Positions 57,257 through 64,000 of a stretch of DNA of 64,000 bases are shown piece by piece (the first letter of the stretch is position 1; each line of letters starts with the position of its first letter). The notes below the pieces were generated by a model. That model had not been told where the DNA came from. It saw only the letters and a list, made by a program, of their open reading frames with translations, and searched no databases. The position numbers were made by a program, and so were the translations under genes. Source of the stretch: Pezicula radicicola (Eukaryota > Ascomycota > Leotiomycetes > Helotiales > Dermateaceae). The DNA lies in contig PDUO01000021.1 in the NCBI GenBank assembly GCA_003008705.1, forward strand, positions 498,766 through 562,765. The letters are read 5' to 3'.

Positions 57257-58891
57257 CATGATAATGATGATGATGATGAGAATAGAATCAATTTATCGTC
57301 CGATCAAAGGCATCCGGCTTTATATAGACTATTTACATGTATATATGTCCTTGCCTTAAAGACAAGGCACAAACTAGTTTATGCTGCCACAGGAGCCCTC
57401 CCTAGCTATACAGATATATTCCTTCCTAATTAAGTACCTATAATCAACAAATTGATAGACACAGGAGAATGCCTCAAACCCCTAATAACCCTTAATCTCC
57501 TTGTTCCTTCCTGCTAGACTATCCCCCCTTAAGGGAGATTATATTGCCAAATGTATGAATGTAGCTCCGTCCTACAGAGAGAGATGTATATAACCGTCGG
57601 GCGTAATAAGTGTATGTTCCTCCAAATTGTTGTTCTAAATAAGTGAGCCCCTAGCCTTAGGAAGGGTTAATTGTATATGTTCTGCCGAGTGTGTTGTTGT
57701 TTGTTCGTCGAGGTTGAAAATCGACTTTCGCAGGACTTATAGAATATAGAAACCAACCGAATCCTAAGGGTTAAAGACGTTATATGCTCTATACTAGGTC
57801 AACACTCCTAGGGGAGAGCCTTTCGAAGCCGGGACGTCGACGTCGAGGAGGTGGGCGAAGGTAAACCAATTCTTCTGTTCTGTGTAGTGTCTTCGGGAAG
57901 CCGGAATAGGGGTAGAATCGCGTCTGCGCAGTCGTAGGAAAGGTGATTATCGCACTCGTTGATGGCTGAGCTTCTCTTCGCTTTCTAGACTCTTAATAGA
58001 TAGCTAGAGGTTCGTAGGGAACACTACGTACAGGTGGAAGCTTGTCGCTCCCCTGTTCGGTACATTACCTATTGTTCATAGTGTGTTGGAAATGGTTGAG
58101 AGAGACTGCCACACTCTGCGCTATATCTATCTACTACTCGTACCTATATGCACAAAACTTCATCAGTGGTCCAAGCTCTGAAGGTGATAGGCAAACAAAC
58201 AACTGGTTGCTATTATTTATGCCTGTTATCTATAGCCCGAGTGGAGGTCTCTATCTGCCTTATTCTACTGTATTTTACACTGCAGTTAACAAATTCCCAT
58301 CATTGTCTGCTTTTTCCATTTTCACAGCAGAAAACTCTATGCAAAAGAGTATCTCCCATGCTGAAGCAACCTTACTAGGGCCGGCTCTCTGTGTGCCGTG
58401 GTCAACAAAGGGCTTCATGTCATTTATTGTGTTTGACTTTGAGTGGTTTCCGCTATTACTCGTGGCCAGCGGAAGATTCGAAAAGATGCAAAGAAAACCG
58501 TGGCCTAGGTTCCCAAGGCCAACTTCCTGACACAAGGGACGCCGATTCTGTCAAACCCACAAAGTCAAACCTGTTACAAGGTACCAATACCCCGGCAGAA
58601 GTACCTGCATACCCAACTAAGACGGTCAGCTACGTCCATCGAGGTCAACGACTTTTTCGGGGTACGGTAAATGTGGTCTTCAACTATCAGTTGATAACCT
58701 GCTCAGCGCTGTCAAATTGTATCGTAGCTTTCATGATAATGCCATTAAAAGAACTTCTATTGTAGAGCAGTTCACTACAGTTTCGATGCAGATTTCAGCG
58801 CGGCAGTTTGAGATTTTACCAACATGTACAACAAGTACGTTATGACTCCATTATGCAGTTCATGAAACAGAGAGTCCTCAAAGCTCTCTTG
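57257..58891. other. Gene-free stretch
   Basis: About 1.6 kb. 57500-57900 contains CCCCCCTTAAGGGAGA and other LTR-like features but no identifiable polyprotein, so a solo LTR is only a possibility. A 162-codon frame at 58042-58530 lacks an ATG start and motifs. Confidence 0.3.
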
Positions 58892-59036
58892 TATACTTCG
58901 TACTGGCCCAAATAGTCTATCTGAGCGCATCAAGGGTAATTAACCAATCACTTAATAAGGAAGTCCCATTTTTTGCTATATCTAGCTAGTTGCGCTTAGA
59001 CAGAAATAAGGATGATTTGGGCCAGTACGAAGTATA
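58892..59036. mobile_element. MITE family B
   Basis: 145 bp with 22-bp perfect terminal inverted repeats (58892-58913 and 59015-59036) beginning TATACTTCGTACTGGCCC, with TA at both outer ends. Similarity of the two arms continues imperfectly inward (TCTGAGCGCA against TCTAAGCGCA). No reading frame. TIRs differ from family A and from the Tc1-type element. Confidence 0.8.
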
Positions 59037-61764
59037 ACACGCATACCTGATGTCAAATCCAATATCGCCATCGGTCTTGAATGCTCAAGTATCAAAATTT
59101 GACATTGAACCAACCCTAGGGGAAGTGTGTCACTGCTCTGACTAGGCATCGCGGCCCTTTACTACAGTATGTAACAAGGGGTATAATTCTGTAACCCCAC
59201 ACATCTTTAACCCACATGCACAACATCTGTGGAGAGACAAGAGCCTTGAGCCAAATTCAGAGACCCAGACTGGAACTCTAACTCAAAACTTAAGGTCGTT
59301 AAGATGTTCATCAGATGGAGACCCCTAGTCCTCGTTGTGACCTGCTTATCAGCCGTATCCACCGATTCTTTGCCTGCTTGACATTTTGTGCATCGGAAAC
59401 CACATACGATGTACTAGGCTTTGAACTCAACATACCTATCCAAATACAAGCCCAATGACCGCCTAGCGATTTCAATTCAGTGGTGCGAAACAGAAGCACA
59501 GAGGCTGCACTAGTTGATCGAAACCCTCGATGACAAAATACATTGAGGTAATATGCGAAGATTCTTTGGGAACTGGAAGGGCTGCCATCCGATCCTTCTT
59601 GGGTTTGAGACGATAGAAAGGTCCTGGGCCAAATTACACTCGGTCAATGCCGTGTAGTAGAGAAAATCAAGTCTTTCTCCAGTCAGTCTCGGATCCCTTA
59701 CGCAGGCGAGGCAGGCGAGGTAGGCGATACAGTTTGTGAGTAGGTTGAAACATATAAGCTTAATCGTGGAAGATCTACGAGTCCAAAAGTAAAGTATCAA
59801 ACATGCTACTGTCTCTCTTGAGCGGCTGAACCTCAAATCTTTGGGATTTAAAACATGCTGCATGGAAAGTTGGTAAGACCATAAGGAGAATCCAATATCG
59901 AATCACCGATGACCAGGTTGTACTATTGTTCGAGGTCACCGCCCGCTGATGATCTGATGATGCGACCGGAGAGGCGACCAAGCTCGATCTTCTCGAGAAC
60001 AGAAGTCTTCTGCCACTGATTCATGATCGTGGATGTGCAGGACCACTTGAACCTTGCCGAGTACCGGTACTTTTATTATTAAAGTTTTCGGCCTTATGCC
60101 TTGATTGGATGCCACTTGACTCTCAAGTTTGACAGCCAGAACAATGGAGCTCAGCCTTGTCTCAGTGATTGGCTACCCCAGGGATCTCTCTTGCAGTAGT
60201 GGCCACTAATCCCACAGCTGGGCGGCTACTTGGCTCGAAGCCTCGTACTGCACAGTATCTCGCGTACTGCAACTAAAGATAGCTCTCTCTGCAGTAAAGT
60301 ACCGGTATCTGCTGTCTTGATACTGCCTTCGCAAATCGTCGTTGAAGGAATCGAAGAACAGCGTCAAATACAACCCAGGATCGCGACAACTCTTAGACTT
60401 CCTGGAGAATGTCAGTCCTTTGCAAAAAACAAAATCTGAACAGGGGTATGAGGTAGCATCTTGACACGCAGGCAACCCACTCCCCCATCATCCAAACCAA
60501 CAACTGGTGAGCCATTGAAAGCTGCACGGCTCGCTTCCTCGCTGTATAATCTCGGCGCCCTATCATAGAGAGCTGTGTAAAGCTGGCCCTGCCGTGGTAA
60601 AGCGTTCAGCTAGCGGTGACATTTCTGCAGGACATGGAAATTTCGGCCGTTCAAGTGGAGTATCATATTGTTTCCCAAAGCGGATGGACGAATCCTGACG
60701 AATCCTGGCGAATCCTTGGGATAGACGAAGCGCTGGGACTTTGGCGAGATGCCCTGGGGTCCTGGGGTCCTGCAGGTGCTGCCATCGACCCAAGTCTTGG
60801 TTCTTGGAGACCACCGAACTTCCCCTCAGAAGTAAATAATGCAAACCTCCCTCGCACCCATCTGTGTTAAACATCTCAGCAGAGGAACTGCCCACAATAT
60901 ATCCTCATAAACGTACGATTTTTCATCGTACGATTCTTTGAAGCTTATCCCCAATTTCGCATCCTCCAGTCCACGCGCGAACATCTGAAAAGATCGGCTT
61001 GCTGCTGTCTGAGGGTTACCGGCCATCAATGCACCCGACTCCTACTGCTACATCCTGTGTCTCAAGCTCCACCATACTACAGCCAAGCTTTTATTTGACA
61101 CCGCCACAACCCTGCAAAACGATCCGTTGCGTCTGATTTTCTGGATATCGCCGTTCTTCGAAACTGTCTGTTACGTCTGATCTACTCTAGCCCGGCGACA
61201 ACACCCAAGAACACTGCCATTTCGTACCTTTCAAGCTCAGATGGCAGGTGCTAAAGGGCCGTGAACAGTTCAGAACCTCGCTGGGAGCCTCCTCCTCCAC
61301 CACGATTGTACGGTTTCATGGAAATTTTGCCATCCGCTATCAGAGCTTTGGCCCGCATAGAGAACGGTAACGCAACGACCGAACCAGGACAGCATTGGTC
61401 GTCCTAGCTTACTTTACCAAGGCGACTCGTGTGATTTCTTTAACTACCTTCTGACTCCCCACACCCTTGCTCTACTTTTTCTATTCCTCTTGGGCGAGGT
61501 AGAAAATCAAGCTTTTGTCTTTTTCTTCTCACGGTCTCCATAACTGGTCCTGCTGGTTCAGATCATTCTTTTCTTGCTGGGCTGACATTCATTCCCTTCA
61601 TTCGAATACACGCTTTAATACAGGAGGAGGGATAGATCGTTAAAGGCGCCGTCGCTCGTTCACAGGCTGCACGACATCGATCTTCACAAACATCAGTTCA
61701 GCAGTCGCCGGTCGACATTAATCTATTGGATACTCGAAGGTCGGGAAAGGATAAAGAAAGCATC
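59037..61764. other. Long intergenic region upstream of NoxA
   Basis: 2.7 kb without a supported gene. It holds a short tandem repeat of GACGAATCCT units at about 60687-60716 and an inverted repeat CGTACGAT..ATCGTACG at 60912-60932. From about 61400 a pyrimidine-rich leader runs into the NoxA start. A long 5' region would suit a regulated morphogenesis gene, but no specific sites are identified. Confidence 0.4.
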
Positions 61765-63590
61765 ATGGGAGGATTAGTGGAGTATTGGTCGAAGCAGGTT
61801 CGAGGAGAGAAGTTGTTATTCAACATCTTGTTCCATGGATTCCACATCGGAATGTTTGCACTAGGATGGTAAAGTCTCCTCTTGTGGCATAGGTACATTG
61901 GCCATACTAACCTCCCGTGTAGGCGCAAGCAACAACTTGATCCGAAATTGGCGGGTCTGAATACACTCACATTCTCAGTATGGATTTCCCGAGGAGCTGG
62001 TCTGGTCCTGTCCGTCGATACGACATTGATTGTACTTCCCATGTGCCGGAACATTTTAAGGTATATTAGACCGAAGATTAAGTTCATTCCCCTCGACGAG
62101 TCTCAATGGTTTCATCGACAAGTCGCATACTCTATGTTATTCTGGACAACCGTTCACGCATGTGGTCATTATGTCAACTTCTTCAACGTCGAGAAGACCC
62201 AAATCAGAAAGGTCACCGCTCTTCAGATTCACTACACCGAAGCAGGAGGAATTACTGGCCATATCATGTTGTTATGCATGCTTTTGATGTATACGACTGC
62301 ACATGCCAAAATTCGCCAACAATCATTTGAAACATTCTGGTACACTCATCATCTGTTTATCCCCTTTTTGTTGGGCATGTATACTCACGCCACCGGGTGT
62401 TTCGTTCGTGATACTGTCGATCCATTCTCGCCATTCGACTCGACCAACTTTTGGGGCCATTGCCTTGGTTACGAAGGTTGGCGATGGGAGCTTTTTGGAG
62501 GCGGACTGTACTTTATCGAGCGTATCTGGAGAGAAATTAGAGCCCGCAGAGCAACAGAAATTGTTCGCGTTGTCCGCCATCCATATGGTATGTTTGATTG
62601 CAAAAATATTATACTGATACAAACTAATAATTCTTAGATGCCATGGAAATCCAGTTCAAGAAGCCTTCCATGAAGTACAAGGCAGGCCAATGGCTGTTCC
62701 TCAACGTTCCTTCAGTTTCCTCGCAGCAATGGCATCCATTTACCATCACCTCGTGCCCATTTGATCCCTACATCTCAGTCCACGTCCGACAAGTTGGTGA
62801 CTTTACCCGTGCATTGGGAGATGCTCTCGGAGCAGGGCCTGCTCAAGCCAAGCTTTACGACGGTGCTGACCCAATGGGTATGTACGAAGTTGCTCTTCAG
62901 AACGGACAGAAGATGCCTCTCCTCAGAATCGACGGCCCTTACGGAGCACCCGCAGAGGATGTCTTCGATAATGAAATCGCTGTCCTCATCGGAACCGGTA
63001 TTGGTGTCACTCCATGGGCCGCCATTCTCAAGAACATCTGGCACATGCGCAACGGACCAAACCCACCTACTCGTCTTCGCCGTGTTGAATTCATCTGGGT
63101 CTGCAAAGATACTACCTCTTTCGAATGGTTCCAAGTCCTTCTCTCTTCCCTCGAAGCACAGAGTCAAGAAGCTGCCAACCTACCTGGTAACAGCGGAAAC
63201 GAGTTCTTGCGAATTCATACCTACCTTACTCAGAAGCTCGACATGGACACCACACAGAACATTGTGCTCAACAGTGTTGGAGCTGCCGTTGATCCTCTGA
63301 CCGAATTGAAATCGCGCACCAATTTCGGTCGTCCTGATTTCTCCAGATTGTTTGAAGGAATGAGAGACGGTATCAATAACAGAACGTACTTGAATGGTTT
63401 GGAGGGCGATGTGAGAACGAACGTGGGTGTTTACTTCTGTGGTAAGTTGCAATTGTCCCCTTTCAACAACCGGCACGTAAACTAATCATTCTAACTAGGT
63501 CCTAATGTTGCCGCAAGAGATATCAAAAAGGCGTGTAAGAAAGCTACGAGCCGTGAGGTTAACTTTTCGTTCTGGAAGGAACATTTCTAG
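61765..63590 (+). CDS. noxA: NADPH oxidase, NoxA type
   Basis: Exons 61765-61868, 61923-62587, 62638-63441 and 63499-63590 give 554 residues, the usual NoxA length. Introns are 50-57 bp, and the first has TACTAAC as branch site. It begins MGGLVEYWSKQVRGEKLL. Six membrane helices carry the paired haem histidines: His99 and His113 (WFHRQVAY..TTVHACGHY) and His177/178 with His190 (FWYTHHLFIPFLLGMYTHATG). The FAD site is HPFTITS (about 289) and the NADPH site is IGTGIGVTPW (about 375). The protein ends FWKEHF, as Nox enzymes do. There is no EF-hand and no N-terminal extension, which excludes NoxC and NoxB types. It makes superoxide across a membrane; in fungi it is needed for sexual fruiting, hyphal fusion or infection structures with NoxR and Rac. 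Confidence 0.96.
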
Positions 63591-63811
63591 ATGTTGTAAT
63601 CCTGCCGGCTGGTTGTATTGAGAATTGCGATTGCGTCTTTATGACTTTCTTACACGCATTGGGATTTGGGGGAGCGGGTGTCCATTTGCGAGATGATTTG
63701 AATGTGACATAGTGCATGATCTGATATATACCACCACTTGTCTATGAAACTTTTTATAATAGTATCTGTGCCATTCGTATCATGATAAGTCCATACAGTG
63801 ACCACGTTATC
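63591..63811. other. Shared 3' flank of NoxA and the oxidoreductase
   Basis: Short convergent intergenic region. No other feature visible. Confidence 0.4.
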
Positions 63812-64000
63812 CTACAACTTACTTTGTCCTTCTTGCGGGACCTTAACCACCACTTTACCCCAAGTTCCTCTGCTCCCAAGACTCTTTAAAGCCTCTGGCA
63901 CACTCTCCAACCCCACAAACTCCTTATCGGTAAACACAGTGCCTCTAAACTTACCTTCATCAATCAGCTTGAATAGACCATCCCACACCTCAGGAATCTT
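63812..64000 (-). CDS. Zinc-type alcohol dehydrogenase/quinone reductase, C-terminal end
   Basis: The last 62 residues of a minus-strand gene cut by the window edge. It reads KIPEVWDGLFKLIDEGKFRG, then TVFTDKEFVGLESVPEALKS and RGTWGKVVVKVP, ending at a stop at 63812-63814. This is the usual C-terminus of medium-chain (MDR) NADPH-dependent oxidoreductases. The substrate cannot be told from this part. Confidence 0.85.
   Translation of the reverse strand, partial: KIPEVWDGLFKLIDEGKFRGTVFTDKEFVGLESVPEALKSLGSRGTWGKVVVKVPQEGQSKL

Noticed and set aside
57500..57900. Possible solo LTR
   Set aside because: LTR-like phrases are present but no second LTR, primer-binding site or polyprotein was found.
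58042..58530. 162-codon plus-strand open frame
   Set aside because: Begins at TTG and not ATG, has no recognisable domain, and overlaps other frames of similar length.

Overview
The window reads as a filamentous ascomycete nuclear scaffold, most plausibly a member of the Leotiomycetes/Helotiales (inference from overall gene style; no search was possible). The support is as follows. Introns are short (about 44-165 bp) with GT..AG ends and CTAAC/CTGAC-like branch sites. There are two dispersed 5S rRNA genes. HET and NACHT/ankyrin (NLR-like) genes are present, together with Pal1, a class I myosin with an acidic tail and a NoxA-type NADPH oxidase. Decayed repeats carry TA-rich stop codons of the kind left by repeat-induced point mutation (RIP). 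A 70-base run of N at 40424-40493 marks an assembly gap in a very AT-rich island.

Layout, left to right. 0.7-3.2 kb: a two-exon HET-domain gene. 3.3-7.4 kb: no gene, but a tandem array of ~180-bp units carrying two hairpins (about 5.14-5.9 kb). 7.5-10.8 kb: housekeeping genes USB1 (U6 snRNA phosphodiesterase) and Pal1. 11.1-16.4 kb: a small membrane-protein candidate and its stop-ridden copy, a 5S rRNA gene, and a DUF3632-like gene broken by one stop. 16.4-25.6 kb: two NLR-type genes facing each other tail to tail. 26.4-32.5 kb: a metallophosphoesterase with an in-frame stop, an ANCHR/ZFYVE19-like gene, a MITE, a kelch-protein remnant and a DUF3807-like gene. 33.9-38.9 kb: an unrecognised gene, the second 5S gene, and an APH-like kinase with an unusual repeat insert. 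39-45 kb: a mostly AT-rich gene-poor zone with a Cys-rich small protein and its broken paralogue. 45.5-49.5 kb: an RMD1/Sif2 (DUF155) gene and a berberine-bridge-type FAD oxidase. 49.7-51.3 kb: a dead Tc1-type DD34E transposon with intact 35-bp terminal repeats. 52.4-56.4 kb: myosin-1. 57-59 kb: two MITEs. 61.8-63.6 kb: NoxA. The right edge holds the 3' end of a zinc-type (MDR) oxidoreductase.

The conserved genes (USB1, Pal1, DUF3807, RMD1, myosin-1, NoxA) alternate with accessory material (HET, NLRs, pseudogenes, MITEs, transposon). Myosin-1, Pal1 and NoxA all belong to polarised growth and morphogenesis in fungi, but nothing shows that they are co-regulated here. HET and NLR genes are the standard parts of fungal allorecognition and intracellular immunity. 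Their position in the left 26 kb, mixed with pseudogenes, suggests a rapidly changing recognition region. Exon joins below were deduced by hand from splice signals and reading phase and have no transcript support.
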